A stretch of 64,000 bases of DNA from an uncultured Tenacibaculum sp. (GTDB taxonomy: Bacteria > Bacteroidota > Bacteroidia > Flavobacteriales > Flavobacteriaceae): positions 1 to 64,000 of the forward strand of contig CANLMR010000007.1 of NCBI GenBank assembly GCA_947492185.1, given 5' to 3'. Positions 36,717 to 47,512 of this stretch are shown one piece after another (position 1 is the first letter of the stretch; each line of letters opens with the position of its first letter). A model generated the notes under the pieces. The model saw only the letters and a list, made by a program, of their open reading frames with translations. It ran no database searches and was not told the DNA's origin. A program made the translations under genes and the position numbers.

Positions 36717-37193
36717 ATGAGAAAAAGAAGAGCGAAAAAAAGGGTTTTGTTACCGGATCCAAGATTTAACGATCAATTAGTAACACGTTTTGTAAACAAC
36801 TTAATGTGGGACGGTAAGAAATCTGTAGCGTTCAAAGTATTTTACGATGCAATGGATATCGTAAATGAAAAGAAAACTGACGAAGAAAAGTCAGCTTTAG
36901 AAATTTGGAAAGATGGTTTATCTAATGTAATGCCACACGTGGAGGTTCGTTCTCGTCGTGTAGGTGGAGCTACATTCCAGATACCAATGCAAATACGTCC
37001 AGATCGTAAAGTTTCAATGGCGATCAAATGGATGATTAGTTATGCTCGTAAGCGTAATGAAAAAACTATGGCTCAGCGTTTAGCAGCTGAGGTTTTAGCA
37101 GCAGCTAAAGAAGAAGGAGCAGCAGTTAAGAAAAGAGTTGATACTCATAAAATGGCTGAAGCAAATAAAGCATTCTCACACTTTAGATTTTAA
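36717..37193 (+). CDS. rpsG: 30S ribosomal protein S7
   Basis: A 158-residue S7, which starts assembly of the 30S head and contacts E-site tRNA. It starts [17 protein letters not shown] and contains [19 protein letters not shown] and ASYARKR-type conserved blocks. It lies 31 bp after rpsL. In E. coli the rpsL-rpsG gap carries an S7 autoregulatory site; here the gap is too short to judge. Confidence 0.99.
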   Translation: MRKRRAKKRVLLPDPRFNDQLVTRFVNNLMWDGKKSVAFKVFYDAMDIVNEKKTDEEKSALEIWKDGLSNVMPHVEVRSRRVGGATFQIPMQIRPDRKVSMAIKWMISYARKRNEKTMAQRLAAEVLAAAKEEGAAVKKRVDTHKMAEANKAFSHFRF

Positions 37194-37198
37194 TAGAA

Positions 37199-39316
37199 AT
37201 GGCTAGAGATTTAAAATTTACAAGAAATATTGGTATTGCTGCCCACATTGATGCGGGTAAAACTACAACAACTGAGCGTATTCTTTATTATACAGGAGTT
37301 TCTCACAAGATTGGAGAAGTGCACGATGGTGCTGCTACAATGGACTGGATGGAGCAAGAGCAGGAAAGAGGTATTACAATTACTTCTGCTGCAACTTCAT
37401 GTACTTGGGAGTTTCCAACTGAAAATGGACAAAAATTACCAGATACAAAAGGATATCACTTTAATATTATTGATACTCCTGGACACGTTGATTTTACTGT
37501 AGAGGTAAATCGTTCTTTACGTGTTTTAGATGGGTTAGTGTTCTTATTCTCTGCTGTAGATGGTGTTGAGCCTCAGTCAGAAACTAACTGGCGTTTAGCT
37601 GATAACTATAAAGTGCCTCGTATGGGGTTTGTTAATAAAATGGATCGTCAAGGATCTAACTTTCTAGCAGTATGTCAGCAAGTAAAAGATATGTTAGGTT
37701 CTAACGCAGTTCCTATTGTATTACCAATTGGTGAAGAAGCTGATTTTAGAGGTGTGATTGATTTAGTAAAGAACCGTGCTATTGTTTGGCATGATGAAAC
37801 TAAAGGGTCTACTTTTGATATTGTTGATATACCAGAAGATTTAAAAGAAGAAGCTGCTGAATACAGGGCTAAATTAATAGAGGAAGTAGCTGCTTACGAT
37901 GAGAATTTATTAGAGAAATTCATGGAAGATGAAGACTCTATTACGGAAGAAGAAGTTCACGCTGCTTTACGTGCTGCTGTAATGGATATGTCTATTATTC
38001 CTATGGTATGTGGTTCTGCTTTCAAAAATAAAGGAGTACAGTTTTTATTAGACGGTGTTTGTCGTTATTTACCTTCTCCGGTAGATAAAGAAGCTATCGT
38101 TGGTACTGATCCTGATACGGGAGAAGAAATTACTCGTAAGCCAGATGTAAAAGAGCCGTTTTCTGCTCTAGCATTTAAGATTGCAACTGATCCATTCGTA
38201 GGTCGTTTAGCATTCTTCCGTGCATATTCTGGTCGTTTAGACGCAGGTTCTTATGTTTTAAATAACCGTTCAGGTAAGAAAGAACGTATTTCTAGAATCT
38301 ATCAAATGCACTCAAATAAACAAAATGCTTTAGATTTTATCGAAGCTGGGGATATTGGAGCTGCAGTAGGATTTAAAGATATTAAAACTGGAGATACATT
38401 ATCTGCTGAGAAATCTCCGATTGTATTAGAATCGATGGATTTTCCAGATCCGGTAATTGGTATCGCAGTTGAACCAAAAACAAAAGCTGATGTTGATAAA
38501 TTAGGATTAGCTTTAGGTAAATTAGCTGAAGAAGATCCAACATTTACAGTTAGAACAGATGAAGCTTCAGGACAGACGATTATTTCTGGAATGGGTGAAT
38601 TACACTTAGATATTATTGTTGATCGTTTAAAGCGTGAGTTTAAAGTTGAAGTGAATGAAGGTCAGCCACAGGTAGAGTACAAAGAAGCTATTACAGCTGC
38701 TGCAGATCATAGAGAGGTTTATAAGAAACAATCTGGAGGTCGTGGTAAGTTTGCTGATATTGTGTTTACAATGGAGCCAGCTGATGAAGGAGTAAATGGA
38801 TTACAGTTTGAATCTACTATTAAGGGAGGTAATGTTCCAAAGGAATTTGTACCGTCTGTAGAAAAAGGATTCAAAGAAGCAATGAAAAATGGTCCTTTAG
38901 CTGGATATGAAATGGATTCAATGAAGGTGACATTAAAGGATGGATCTTTCCACCCTGTAGATTCTGATCAGTTATCATTCGAATTAGCTGCTAAAATGGG
39001 TTACAAAGCTGCTGCAAAAGCTGCAAGAGCTAAAATTATGGAGCCTATTATGAAGTTAGAAGTGTTAACTCCTGAAGAAAACATGGGAGATATCGTAGGA
39101 GATTTAAATAGAAGACGTGGTCAGGTATCTGATATGTCTGATAGAGCGGGATCTAAAGTTGTTAAAGCAACAGTTCCATTATCTGAAATGTTTGGGTATG
39201 TAACTGCTTTAAGAACAATGTCTTCAGGTAGAGCAACATCTACAATGGAATTTTCTCACTACGCTGAAACTCCAAGTAATATTTCAGAAGAAGTAATCGC
39301 TAATGCTAAAGGTTAA
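37199..39316 (+). CDS. fusA: Elongation factor G
   Basis: A 705-residue translational GTPase that drives ribosomal translocation and, with RRF, recycling. G-motifs: [13 protein letters not shown] (G1), [10 protein letters not shown] (G2), DTPGHVDF (G3), NKMDR (G4) and GSAFKNKG (G5). Domains II-V are complete, ending [10 protein letters not shown]. It follows rpsG after 5 bases and precedes rpsJ. Full length with normal motifs, so this is the main EF-G rather than a specialised paralogue. Confidence 0.99.
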   Translation: MARDLKFTRNIGIAAHIDAGKTTTTERILYYTGVSHKIGEVHDGAATMDWMEQEQERGITITSAATSCTWEFPTENGQKLPDTKGYHFNIIDTPGHVDFTVEVNRSLRVLDGLVFLFSAVDGVEPQSETNWRLADNYKVPRMGFVNKMDRQGSNFLAVCQQVKDMLGSNAVPIVLPIGEEADFRGVIDLVKNRAIVWHDETKGSTFDIVDIPEDLKEEAAEYRAKLIEEVAAYDENLLEKFMEDEDSITEEEVHAALRAAVMDMSIIPMVCGSAFKNKGVQFLLDGVCRYLPSPVDKEAIVGTDPDTGEEITRKPDVKEPFSALAFKIATDPFVGRLAFFRAYSGRLDAGSYVLNNRSGKKERISRIYQMHSNKQNALDFIEAGDIGAAVGFKDIKTGDTLSAEKSPIVLESMDFPDPVIGIAVEPKTKADVDKLGLALGKLAEEDPTFTVRTDEASGQTIISGMGELHLDIIVDRLKREFKVEVNEGQPQVEYKEAITAAADHREVYKKQSGGRGKFADIVFTMEPADEGVNGLQFESTIKGGNVPKEFVPSVEKGFKEAMKNGPLAGYEMDSMKVTLKDGSFHPVDSDQLSFELAAKMGYKAAAKAARAKIMEPIMKLEVLTPEENMGDIVGDLNRRRGQVSDMSDRAGSKVVKATVPLSEMFGYVTALRTMSSGRATSTMEFSHYAETPSNISEEVIANAKG

Positions 39317-39321
39317 TTAAG

Positions 39322-39627
39322 ATGAGTCAAAAAATTAGAATAAAATTAAAATCTTACGATTACAACTTAGTTGATAAATCAGCAGAGAAAATCGTTAAGA
39401 CAGTAAAAAGTACAGGAGCGGTTGTTAACGGACCAATCCCATTGCCAACTCATAAGAAGATTTTTACAGTATTACGTTCACCACACGTAAACAAAAAATC
39501 TAGAGAGCAATTTCAATTATCTGCTTACAAGCGTTTATTAGACATTTATAGTTCTTCATCTAAGACTATTGATGCGTTAATGAAGCTTGAGTTACCAAGT
39601 GGAGTTGAGGTAGAAATTAAAGTATAA
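39322..39627 (+). CDS. rpsJ: 30S ribosomal protein S10
   Basis: A 101-residue S10 ([42 protein letters not shown]). It belongs to the 30S head and also acts in NusB-dependent antitermination. It lies 5 bases behind fusA and, unusually for an S10 cluster, is followed by a terminator overlapping a new promoter, so it appears to end the rpsL transcript rather than lead the L3-L4 one. Confidence 0.99.
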   Translation: MSQKIRIKLKSYDYNLVDKSAEKIVKTVKSTGAVVNGPIPLPTHKKIFTVLRSPHVNKKSREQFQLSAYKRLLDIYSSSSKTIDALMKLELPSGVEVEIKV

Positions 39628-39634
39628 GTAATTT

Positions 39635-39672
39635 AACTTTCGGCTTATTTTGTTAAGTCGAAAGTTTTTTTT
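39635..39672 (+). terminator. Terminator after rpsJ, overlapping the rplC promoter
   Basis: AACTTTCG and CGAAAGTT pair, with an inner CTTA/TAAG extension, followed by a run of eight T's. It ends the rpsL-rpsG-fusA-rpsJ transcript. The TTG -33 box of the next promoter lies in its loop. Confidence 0.85.
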
Positions 39673-39679
39673 AATTTTG
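39650..39679 (+). promoter_or_regulatory. Promoter of the rplC operon, embedded in the rpsJ terminator
   Basis: TTG at 39650-39652, 19 bases, then TAATTTTG at 39672-39679, a complete flavobacterial promoter. The -33 box is in the terminator loop and the terminator's T-run is the spacer. Confidence 0.8.
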
Positions 39680-39684
39680 CAGTC

Positions 39685-39862
39685 CGAAATTCGATGTCGA
39701 GTTTCAGAAATTTCTGGAATAAATACCAGAAATAACATGTCCGGAGGGTTTCGCGAAGGAAAAACGGTAAAACACAAAATTAGAGTTCAGTGTTTTGCGC
39801 TCTTTTTTTTTTGGAATTTGTTCGGGATAAAAATTTAAAATAATTAATAATTAATATTTAAT
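39685..39862 (+). promoter_or_regulatory. Structured leader of rplC with a candidate attenuator
   Basis: The transcript from the 39650 promoter would have a leader of about 175 bases. ATTTCTGG (39710-39717) can pair with CCAGAAAT (39726-39733), or its TTTCTG part with the upstream CAGAAA (39705-39710), so two exclusive structures exist. Further on, AAAACAC (39769-39775) and GTGTTTT (39790-39796) form a hairpin followed by a T-run at 39803-39812, like an intrinsic terminator before the gene. L3 and L4 are the first products; attenuation by L4, as known for the E. coli S10 operon, would be the parallel (inference). Confidence 0.6.
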
Positions 39863-40480
39863 ATGTCTGGGTTAATAGGAAAAAAAGTAGGTATGACCAG
39901 CTTATTCGATGAGAATGGGAAGAATATCCCATGTACTGTAATCGAAGCAGGTCCATGCGTAGTTACCCAAGTCAGAACCGAAGAGGTTGATGGCTATTCA
40001 GCTTTACAACTTGGTTTCGATGACAAGAAGGCAAAAAGCTCTAATAAAGCTTTAGACGGTCACTTTGCAAAAGCAGGTACTGTTGCTAAGAAACAAGTCG
40101 TTGAGTTCCAAGGTTTTGAAGGTGAGTTTAAATTGGGTGACTCAATCACAGTAGAGCACTTTACTGAAGGTGAGTTCGTGGATGTTTCAGGAACTTCTAA
40201 AGGTAAAGGTTTTCAAGGAGTTGTTAAACGCCACGGTTTTGCTGGTGTTGGACAAGCTACACACGGTCAACATAACCGTTTAAGAGCGCCAGGTTCTATT
40301 GGTGCAGCTTCATACCCTGCAAGAGTATTCAAAGGAATGCGTATGGCAGGACGTATGGGAGGAGATAGAGTAAAAGTTCAAAATTTAAGAGTATTAAAGG
40401 TTGTTCCTGAAAAGAATCTTTTAGTTGTAAAAGGTGCTATTCCAGGTCATAAAAACTCTTATGTAATTATTGAGAAGTAA
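39863..40480 (+). CDS. rplC: 50S ribosomal protein L3
   Basis: A 205-residue L3, a primary 23S-binding protein near the peptidyl transferase centre. It begins [17 protein letters not shown], with the conserved loop [14 protein letters not shown] and [23 protein letters not shown]. It is the first gene after the separate promoter and structured leader, and its stop overlaps the rplD start by one base. Confidence 0.99.
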   Translation: MSGLIGKKVGMTSLFDENGKNIPCTVIEAGPCVVTQVRTEEVDGYSALQLGFDDKKAKSSNKALDGHFAKAGTVAKKQVVEFQGFEGEFKLGDSITVEHFTEGEFVDVSGTSKGKGFQGVVKRHGFAGVGQATHGQHNRLRAPGSIGAASYPARVFKGMRMAGRMGGDRVKVQNLRVLKVVPEKNLLVVKGAIPGHKNSYVIIEK

Positions 40481-41109
40481 TGAAGGTAGCAGTATTAGAT
40501 ATTACAGGAAAAGATACTGGTAGAAAAGTTGAACTTTCTAACGAAGTATTCGGAATCGAGCCAAATGATCATGCAATCTATTTAGATGTTAAGCAATATT
40601 TGGCTAATCAAAGACAAGGTACTCACAAATCTAAAGAGAGAGGTGAGATTGCTGGAAGTACTAGAAAGATTAAGAAACAAAAAGGTACAGGTACTGCACG
40701 TGCTGGTAGTATCAAGTCTCCAGTTTTTAGAGGTGGAGGACGTATCTTCGGTCCAAGACCAAGAAACTATTCTTTCAAATTAAACAAAAACTTAAAGCGT
40801 TTAGCTCGTAAATCTGCTTTAAGTATTCAAGCAAAAGATAGCAATTTAGTAGTAATTGAAGATTTCAATTTTGAAACTCCAAAAACTCAAGAATTTGTTA
40901 AGGTGTTAAAAGCTTTAGAATTAGATGCGAAAAAATCATTATTCGTGTTAGGTTCAGAAAACAAGAACGTTTACTTGTCTTCTCGTAACTTAAAAAACTC
41001 TAAGGTAGTTAGTGCTACAGGAATAAATACTTACAACGTATTAAACGCAGGTAAAGTAGTTATCACTGAGAGCACATTAGAAGGAATTGAATCTAATTTA
41101 AGTAAATAG
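40480..41109 (+). CDS. rplD: 50S ribosomal protein L4
   Basis: A 209-residue L4 that lines the peptide exit tunnel. The extended loop is seen in [29 protein letters not shown]. In several bacteria L4 represses its own operon; here it is the second gene behind a leader with an attenuator-like hairpin, so it is the prime candidate regulator. One-base overlap with rplC. Confidence 0.99.
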   Translation: MKVAVLDITGKDTGRKVELSNEVFGIEPNDHAIYLDVKQYLANQRQGTHKSKERGEIAGSTRKIKKQKGTGTARAGSIKSPVFRGGGRIFGPRPRNYSFKLNKNLKRLARKSALSIQAKDSNLVVIEDFNFETPKTQEFVKVLKALELDAKKSLFVLGSENKNVYLSSRNLKNSKVVSATGINTYNVLNAGKVVITESTLEGIESNLSK

Positions 41110-41117
41110 GGAATAAG

Positions 41118-41405
41118 ATGAGTATTTTAATTAAACCTATTATTACGGAAAAAGCAACTGGAGATAGTGAACGTTTTAATCGTTATACTTTTGTTGTGAA
41201 TAAGAGTGCTAACAAAATTCAAATTAAGGATGCTGTTGAAGCAGCTTACGGAGTAACTGTAGAGAAAGTAAGAACTTTAAATCATCCAGCATTAAGAAAA
41301 ACTAAGTATACTAAGAAAGGTTTAGTGTCTGGTTTAACAAGCGGTTATAAAAAAGCGGTTGTTCAGTTAGCAGAAGGCGAAATTGATTTTTATAACAATC
41401 TATAA
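41118..41405 (+). CDS. rplW: 50S ribosomal protein L23
   Basis: A 95-residue L23 at the tunnel exit, where it docks trigger factor and SRP. It has IKPIITEKATGDSERFNRYTF and VEKVRTLNHPALRKTKYTKKG. It lies 8 bases after rplD in the same transcript. Confidence 0.98.
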   Translation: MSILIKPIITEKATGDSERFNRYTFVVNKSANKIQIKDAVEAAYGVTVEKVRTLNHPALRKTKYTKKGLVSGLTSGYKKAVVQLAEGEIDFYNNL

Positions 41406-41420
41406 GAATAAGAAAGACAA

Positions 41421-42245
<825 letters not shown>

Positions 42246-42251
42246 TAAATC

Positions 42252-42530
42252 ATGGCAAGATCATTAAAAAAAGGACCTTACGTTCACTATAAGTTAGAAA
42301 GAAAAGTGTTAGCTAACGTTGAATCAGGAAAGAAATCTGTGATCAAAACCTGGTCTAGAGCTAGTATGATTACTCCTGATTTTGTAGGACAAACTATTGC
42401 TGTTCACAATGGACGTCAGTTTGTACCTGTTTACGTTACAGAAAACATGGTAGGTCATAAGTTAGGCGAATTTTCACCAACACGTTCATTCCGTGGACAC
42501 GCTGGTGCTAAAAATAAAGGAAAAAAATAG
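42252..42530 (+). CDS. rpsS: 30S ribosomal protein S19
   Basis: A 92-residue S19 of the 30S head and the A-site finger bridge. It starts [19 protein letters not shown] and has [19 protein letters not shown]. Six bases separate it from rplB. Confidence 0.99.
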   Translation: MARSLKKGPYVHYKLERKVLANVESGKKSVIKTWSRASMITPDFVGQTIAVHNGRQFVPVYVTENMVGHKLGEFSPTRSFRGHAGAKNKGKK

Positions 42531-42539
42531 TAGGATATT

Positions 42540-42944
42540 ATGGGAAGTCGTAAAAAAAACATGGCAACGCAGTTAAAAGAAGCTAAGAAGCAAAGAGCAT
42601 TTGCTAAGCTTACTAACTGTCCTACGTCACCGAGAAAAATGCGTTTAGTAGCAGATCAGGTAAGAGGTGTAGAGGTTGAAAAAGCTTTACAAATCTTAAA
42701 ATTCAGTCCAAAAGAAGCATCTCGTAATTTAGAGAAGTTGTTATTATCAGCTATTGCTAATTGGCAAGCTAAAAATGAAGATGCAAGTATGGAGGACGCT
42801 GGATTATTTGTTAAATCTATTTATGTAGATAGCGCAGGGATGTTAAAGAGATTAAGACCAGCTCCACAAGGACGTGCACATAGAATTCGTAAGCGTTCTA
42901 ATCACGTTACTTTAGAGTTAGGAGCTAAAAATAACAGTAATTAA
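42540..42944 (+). CDS. rplV: 50S ribosomal protein L22
   Basis: A 134-residue L22 that lines the exit tunnel near the macrolide site. The core [20 protein letters not shown] and the loop [19 protein letters not shown] are present with no visible resistance deletion. Flavobacterial L22 proteins carry an N-terminal extension, so I keep the start at 42540 (MGSRKKN); the next Met is at 42561. Confidence 0.97.
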   Translation: MGSRKKNMATQLKEAKKQRAFAKLTNCPTSPRKMRLVADQVRGVEVEKALQILKFSPKEASRNLEKLLLSAIANWQAKNEDASMEDAGLFVKSIYVDSAGMLKRLRPAPQGRAHRIRKRSNHVTLELGAKNNSN

Positions 42945-42956
42945 TCATTAGTAGAA

Positions 42957-43676
42957 ATGGGACAAAAGACAAATCCAATAGGAAATCGTTTAGGAATTAT
43001 CAGAGGATGGGAATCTAACTGGTATGGTGGAAATGACTACGGTGATAAAATTGCTGAAGATGATAAGATAAGAAGGTATTTAAAAGCCAGATTATTTAAG
43101 GCAAGTGTATCTCGTATTATTATTGAGCGTACTTTAAAACTTGTAACCGTTACTATCACTACTGCACGTCCAGGTATCATTATTGGTAAAGGAGGTCAAG
43201 AGGTAGACAAGTTAAAAGAAGAGCTTAAGAAAATTACAGGTAAAGAAGTTCAAATTAATATTTTTGAGATTAAGCGTCCAGAATTAGATGCAAATTTAGT
43301 TGCAGCTAGTATAGCACGTCAAATTGAAAATAGAATTTCTTACAAACGTGCTACAAAAATGGCTATCGCGGCTGCAATGCGTATGAACGCTGAAGGTATT
43401 AAAGTACAACTTTCTGGTCGTTTAAACGGAGCTGAAATGGCACGTTCTGAGCACTATAAAGAAGGAAGAATTCCTTTATCTACTTTCAGAGCAGATATCG
43501 ATTATTCACTTGTTGAAGCACATACTACATACGGAAGAATCGGTGTGAAAGTATGGATTATGAAAGGTGAGGTTTATGGAAAGCGTGAGTTATCTCCGTT
43601 AGTTGGATTATCTAAACAAAAAGGTAATTCAAATAACAAGGGTGGTGGAAGACGTCAACCTCGCAGAAGAAAATAA
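42957..43676 (+). CDS. rpsC: 30S ribosomal protein S3
   Basis: A 239-residue S3 at the mRNA entry tunnel. It has [18 protein letters not shown], the KH-domain GxxG in [16 protein letters not shown], and [20 protein letters not shown]. The C-terminal tail is basic and glycine-rich ([14 protein letters not shown]), as in other Bacteroidota. Confidence 0.99.
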   Translation: MGQKTNPIGNRLGIIRGWESNWYGGNDYGDKIAEDDKIRRYLKARLFKASVSRIIIERTLKLVTVTITTARPGIIIGKGGQEVDKLKEELKKITGKEVQINIFEIKRPELDANLVAASIARQIENRISYKRATKMAIAAAMRMNAEGIKVQLSGRLNGAEMARSEHYKEGRIPLSTFRADIDYSLVEAHTTYGRIGVKVWIMKGEVYGKRELSPLVGLSKQKGNSNNKGGGRRQPRRRK

Positions 43677-43696
43677 TTTTATAAAAGAAATTAGAG

Positions 43697-44128
43697 ATGT
43701 TACAGCCAAAAAGAGTAAAATTTCGTAGAGTTCAGAAAGGTAAAGGGAACATGAGTGGTAACTCTGGAAGAGGTACCCAATTATCAAACGGAATGTTTGG
43801 AATTAAATCCTTAGACCAGAACTTACTTACTTCTCGACAAATTGAAGCTGCTCGTATTGCGGCGACTCGTTATATGAAAAGGGAAGGACAACTTTGGATT
43901 AAAATTTTCCCAGATAAGCCAATAACAAAGAAACCGTTAGAGGTACGTATGGGTAAAGGTAAAGGAGCACCTGACCATTTTGTAGCTGTTGTTAAACCAG
44001 GAAGAATCTTGTTTGAAGTTGGTGGTGTGCCAATGGAGGTAGCAAAAGAAGCATTGCGTTTAGCTGCTCAAAAACTTCCTGTGAAAACAAAGTTTATCAT
44101 TGCAAGAGATTTTGATTATAACGCTTAA
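43697..44128 (+). CDS. rplP: 50S ribosomal protein L16
   Basis: A 143-residue L16 near the A and P tRNA sites. It begins [15 protein letters not shown] and has [20 protein letters not shown]-like and [10 protein letters not shown] blocks, including the conserved arginine region of the hydroxylated loop. Part of the same string as rpsC and rpmC. Confidence 0.98.
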   Translation: MLQPKRVKFRRVQKGKGNMSGNSGRGTQLSNGMFGIKSLDQNLLTSRQIEAARIAATRYMKREGQLWIKIFPDKPITKKPLEVRMGKGKGAPDHFVAVVKPGRILFEVGGVPMEVAKEALRLAAQKLPVKTKFIIARDFDYNA

Positions 44129-44140
44129 TTCTAATAGATC

Positions 44141-44332
44141 ATGAAACAATCAGAAATAAAAGAATTATCAACAGCTGACTTACAAGATAAGCTAGGAGCG
44201 TTGAAGAAAAATTATACTGATCTTAAGATGGCTCATGCCATAACTCCATTGGAAAATCCTTTGCAGTTAAGAAGCTTAAGAAGAACTGTTGCAAGAATTG
44301 CAACAGAGTTAACTAAAAGAGAATTACAATAA
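44141..44332 (+). CDS. rpmC: 50S ribosomal protein L29
   Basis: A 63-residue helical-hairpin protein near the tunnel exit: MKQSEIKELSTADLQDKL at the start and SLRRTVARIATELTKREL at the end. Its size and position between rplP and rpsQ are standard. Confidence 0.97.
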   Translation: MKQSEIKELSTADLQDKLGALKKNYTDLKMAHAITPLENPLQLRSLRRTVARIATELTKRELQ

Positions 44333-44351
44333 ATTCTAGTCAGTTTTAAAG

Positions 44352-44609
44352 ATGGAAAAAAGAAATCTTAGAAAAGAGAGAATAGGTGTAGTATCGAGTA
44401 ACAAAATGGAGAAATCTATTGTTGTTAACGAGGTAAAAAGAGTAAAGCACCCAATGTACGGTAAATTCGTAAAGAAAACGAAAAAGTACGTTGCACATGA
44501 CGAGAATAACGATTGCAACATTGGAGATACAGTAAGAATAATGGAAACTCGTCCATTAAGTAAATCTAAACGTTGGAGATTAGTTGAAATCCTAGAAAGA
44601 GCTAAATAA
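44352..44609 (+). CDS. rpsQ: 30S ribosomal protein S17
   Basis: An 85-residue OB-fold protein that binds the 5' domain of 16S rRNA. It has [19 protein letters not shown] and the conserved loop [21 protein letters not shown]. The next gene (rplN) starts one base after its stop. Confidence 0.98.
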   Translation: MEKRNLRKERIGVVSSNKMEKSIVVNEVKRVKHPMYGKFVKKTKKYVAHDENNDCNIGDTVRIMETRPLSKSKRWRLVEILERAK

Positions 44610-44610
44610 T

Positions 44611-44979
44611 ATGTTACAGACAGAATCAAGATTAAAAGTAGCAGATAACACTGGAGCAAAGGAAGTTTTAGTGATTAGAGTTTTAGGGGGAACAAAAAAG
44701 CGTTACGCTAGTGTTGGAGATAAAATTGTGGTTACTGTAAAGTCTGCAACTCCAAACGGAACTGTAAAGAAAGGTCAAGTTTCTCGTGCAGTGGTTGTTC
44801 GTACTAAGAAAGAAGTTAGACGTAAAGACGGGTCATATATTAGATTTGATGATAACGCTTGTGTACTTTTAAATCCTACTGAGGAAATGAGAGGTACTCG
44901 TGTATTCGGTCCTGTTGCTCGTGAATTACGTGAGAAACAATTTATGAAAATAGTATCATTAGCACCTGAGGTGTTATAA
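44611..44979 (+). CDS. rplN: 50S ribosomal protein L14
   Basis: A 122-residue L14 at the subunit interface and RsfS docking site. It has [41 protein letters not shown] and [12 protein letters not shown]. It is tightly spaced after rpsQ. Confidence 0.99.
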   Translation: MLQTESRLKVADNTGAKEVLVIRVLGGTKKRYASVGDKIVVTVKSATPNGTVKKGQVSRAVVVRTKKEVRRKDGSYIRFDDNACVLLNPTEEMRGTRVFGPVARELREKQFMKIVSLAPEVL

Positions 44980-44993
44980 AAACAGATTTTAAG

Positions 44994-45302
44994 ATGAAGA
45001 AATTTAAAATTAAATCAGGAGATACTGTTAAAGTTATCGCAGGAGATCACAAAGGGTCTGAAGGAAAAGTTTTACGTATCCTTAAAGAGAATGATAGAGT
45101 AGTAATAGAAGGTGTAAATATGGTATCTAAGCATACTAAGCCTAGCGCTGCTAATCCACAAGGAGGAATCGTAAAACAAGAAGCTCCATTACATATTTCG
45201 AACGTTGCTTTAGTAGAAAATGGTGAAGCTGTAAGAATAGGTTATAAAGTTGAAGGAGATACTAAAACTAGAATCTCTAAAAAAACTAAAAACGCAATAT
45301 AA
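44994..45302 (+). CDS. rplX: 50S ribosomal protein L24
   Basis: A 102-residue KOW-domain protein that initiates 50S assembly: [22 protein letters not shown] and [20 protein letters not shown]. It sits 2 bases ahead of rplE. Confidence 0.98.
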   Translation: MKKFKIKSGDTVKVIAGDHKGSEGKVLRILKENDRVVIEGVNMVSKHTKPSAANPQGGIVKQEAPLHISNVALVENGEAVRIGYKVEGDTKTRISKKTKNAI

Positions 45303-45304
45303 TC

Positions 45305-45856
45305 ATGAGTTACGTACCAAGATTAAAAGAAGAATACAAAGCTAGAGTTATTAAAGCTCTAACTGATGAGTTCGGATATAAGAACGTAATGCAGGTGCCT
45401 AAGTTACAGAAGATTGTTGTAAGTAAAGGTGTAGGTGCTGCTATTGCAGATAAGAAATTAATTGAATATGCAGTTGATGAGTTAACTGCAATCACAGGAC
45501 AAAAAGCTGTTCCTACAATGTCTAAGAAAGATGTTGCAAACTTCAAATTACGTAAAGGAATGCCAATTGGAGCTAAAGTTACGTTAAGAGGAGATATTAT
45601 GTACGAATTCTTAGATCGTTTAATTACAGCTTCTTTACCTCGTGTTAGAGATTTTAGTGGAATTAAAGCAAATGGATTTGACGGTAGAGGTAATTACAAT
45701 TTAGGTGTTACTGAACAAATCATTTACCCAGAGATCAATATTGACCAAGTTAAGAAAATCAACGGTATGGATATTACTTTTGTAACATCTGCACAAACTG
45801 ATAAAGAGGCTAAGTCATTATTAGGAGAATTAGGTTTACCATTTAAAAAGAATTAA
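45305..45856 (+). CDS. rplE: 50S ribosomal protein L5
   Basis: A 183-residue protein of the central protuberance that binds 5S rRNA. It has [20 protein letters not shown]-like N-terminus, VVSKGVGAA and [21 protein letters not shown]. Four bases separate it from rpsN. Confidence 0.99.
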   Translation: MSYVPRLKEEYKARVIKALTDEFGYKNVMQVPKLQKIVVSKGVGAAIADKKLIEYAVDELTAITGQKAVPTMSKKDVANFKLRKGMPIGAKVTLRGDIMYEFLDRLITASLPRVRDFSGIKANGFDGRGNYNLGVTEQIIYPEINIDQVKKINGMDITFVTSAQTDKEAKSLLGELGLPFKKN

Positions 45857-45860
45857 TAAG

Positions 45861-46130
45861 ATGGCTAAAGAATCAATGAAAGCGCGCGAGCGTAAAAGAG
45901 CTAAAACGGTTGCTAAATATGCTGAAAAAAGAAAGGCTTTAAAAGAAGCTGGAGATTATGAAGCATTACAAAAGTTGCCTAAGAACGCTTCACCAATTAG
46001 AATGCACAATCGTTGTAAACTAACTGGTCGTCCAAAAGGATATATGCGTCAGTTTGGAATTTCACGTGTTACTTTCCGTGAAATGGCAAACCAAGGATTA
46101 ATTCCAGGTGTAAAGAAAGCTAGCTGGTAG
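45861..46130 (+). CDS. rpsN: 30S ribosomal protein S14 (zinc-free type)
   Basis: An 89-residue S14 of the long, zinc-independent type: only one Cys ([13 protein letters not shown]) instead of four. The C-terminal [25 protein letters not shown] is conserved. It is followed by a terminator and a 411-bp gap, so it seems to end the rplC transcript. Confidence 0.98.
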   Translation: MAKESMKARERKRAKTVAKYAEKRKALKEAGDYEALQKLPKNASPIRMHNRCKLTGRPKGYMRQFGISRVTFREMANQGLIPGVKKASW

Positions 46131-46155
46131 TATTTTTCTACCTCTTATAATAAAC

Positions 46156-46188
46156 AAAAGTCACACTATCATGTAGTTGTGACTTTTT
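46156..46188 (+). terminator. Terminator after rpsN inside the spc cluster
   Basis: AAAAGTCACA pairs with TGTGACTTTT, with an inner CTA/TAG and a run of T's. It lies 25 bases after the rpsN stop and should end the rplC-rpsN transcript. The rest of the 46131-46541 gap holds AT-rich DNA (46190-46360), a promoter and the rpsH leader; no gene is seen in it. Confidence 0.85.
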
Positions 46189-46366
46189 GTGTTATCTAAT
46201 TTAGTCTATATTTAGTTTTAATTTTGATCTTTTTCATAGGTAAAAAAGATTTGATTTCTTCAATAAAGATACTAGTTTGAGGCTAAATTATTATTTCTTC
46301 TCTTGTCAATAAATTAATAGTCAATCTGATAATTAATAAATCCCTTTTTTTTTCGAAAACTTTATG

Positions 46367-46374
46367 TATATTTG
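46367..46374 (+). promoter_or_regulatory. Promoter -7 box of the rpsH operon
   Basis: TATATTTG matches TAnnTTTG and is followed by CACACT, the same bases found after the rpsL promoter. At the -33 position there is a T-run rather than TTG. Confidence 0.7.
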
Positions 46375-46464
46375 CACACTGTTTTTACGGGGTAAATTAT
46401 GTCTTGTTGTGAATGAATGATTAGAAATAGTAGACTGTTGTGAAAACAAAAATGAGTTTTAACT

Positions 46465-46527
46465 GGTTTCAGGTTTAGTAGCTACGATTGTTCGTAAGTA
46501 AAATAGAAGTTGCTAAAAACCAAAACC
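46465..46527 (+). promoter_or_regulatory. Large hairpin in the rpsH leader
   Basis: GGTTT-CAGG-TTTAGTAGC pairs with GTTGCTAAA-AACC-AAAACC to give a long stem with two wobbles and small bulges. An inner TACG/CGTA hairpin sits inside it. It ends 14 bases before the rpsH ATG, a position suited to blocking or permitting translation. S8, the first product, is a known autoregulator in E. coli; its role here is inference. Confidence 0.55.
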
Positions 46528-46541
46528 GAAATTAAATTAAT

Positions 46542-46940
46542 ATGTATACAGATCCAATCGCGGATTTTCTTACTCGTGTCAGAAACGCTATCATGGCAGG
46601 GCACAGAGTTGTAGAAGTTCCAGCTTCAAAATTGAAGAAGGAGATGACTAAGATTTTGTTTGATCAAGGTTACATTTTAAGTTATCAGTTCAATGAAGAT
46701 AAAGTTCAAGGAACTATTAAGATAGCTTTAAAGTACGATAGATTGACAAAGGAACCAGTCATCAGAAAAATTCAAAGAGTGTCTACACCAGGTTTACGTA
46801 AGTATGTTGGTGCTAAAGAAATGCCAAGAGTTTTAAACGGACTTGGTATCGCAATTGTATCAACTTCAAAAGGTGTGATGACTAATAAGAAAGCACGTCA
46901 AGAGAATGTTGGTGGAGAAGTATTATGTTACGTTTACTAA
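46542..46940 (+). CDS. rpsH: 30S ribosomal protein S8
   Basis: A 132-residue S8, a primary 16S-binding protein of the central domain: [37 protein letters not shown] and [19 protein letters not shown]. Here it leads a separate transcript behind its own promoter and a structured leader. Confidence 0.99.
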   Translation: MYTDPIADFLTRVRNAIMAGHRVVEVPASKLKKEMTKILFDQGYILSYQFNEDKVQGTIKIALKYDRLTKEPVIRKIQRVSTPGLRKYVGAKEMPRVLNGLGIAIVSTSKGVMTNKKARQENVGGEVLCYVY

Positions 46941-46955
46941 TAAACATTTTGTAAG

Positions 46956-47501
46956 ATGAGTAGAATAGGTAAAAGCCCAATCACATTGCCACAAGGTGTT
47001 GAATTTAAAGTAAACGATAACGTGGTAACAGTAAAAGGTAAATTAGGAGAGTTAACACAAAAGTTGTCTTCTAATATTACGGTAAAGGAAGAAGATGGTA
47101 CTATAACATTAGAAAGGCCATCAGATAGTAAAGAACACAAAGCTGCACATGGTTTATACCGAGCTTTAATCAATAATATGGTTGAAGGTGTGACTAAGGG
47201 TTATACTAAGGAACTAGAGTTAGTTGGAGTAGGTTATAGAGCGTCTAATCAAGGACAGAAGTTAGATTTAGCTTTAGGATTTTCTCATAACATTGTATTA
47301 GAGTTAGCACCAGAAGTAAAGGTTGAAACTATATCTGAAAAAGGTAAAAACCCAATCGTAAAATTAACTTCTCACGATAAGCAATTAGTGGGGCAAGTAG
47401 CGGCTAAGATAAGATCTTTCCGTAAGCCTGAGCCATATAAAGGTAAAGGAGTTAAGTTTGTTGGTGAAGTAATTAGAAGAAAAGCAGGTAAATCTGCATA
47501 A
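46956..47501 (+). CDS. rplF: 50S ribosomal protein L6
   Basis: A 181-residue L6 at the GTPase-associated region: [17 protein letters not shown] and the C-terminal [20 protein letters not shown], which contacts the sarcin-ricin loop region. 15 bases after rpsH. Confidence 0.99.
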   Translation: MSRIGKSPITLPQGVEFKVNDNVVTVKGKLGELTQKLSSNITVKEEDGTITLERPSDSKEHKAAHGLYRALINNMVEGVTKGYTKELELVGVGYRASNQGQKLDLALGFSHNIVLELAPEVKVETISEKGKNPIVKLTSHDKQLVGQVAAKIRSFRKPEPYKGKGVKFVGEVIRRKAGKSA

Positions 47502-47512
47502 TAATTAGTGTT

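Noticed and set aside
37230-37502. ORF inside fusA in another frame
   Set aside because: Shadow of the EF-G gene. The other overlapping track ORFs (for example 27309-27665, 34064-34402, 57057-57281) are likewise frame shadows of real genes.
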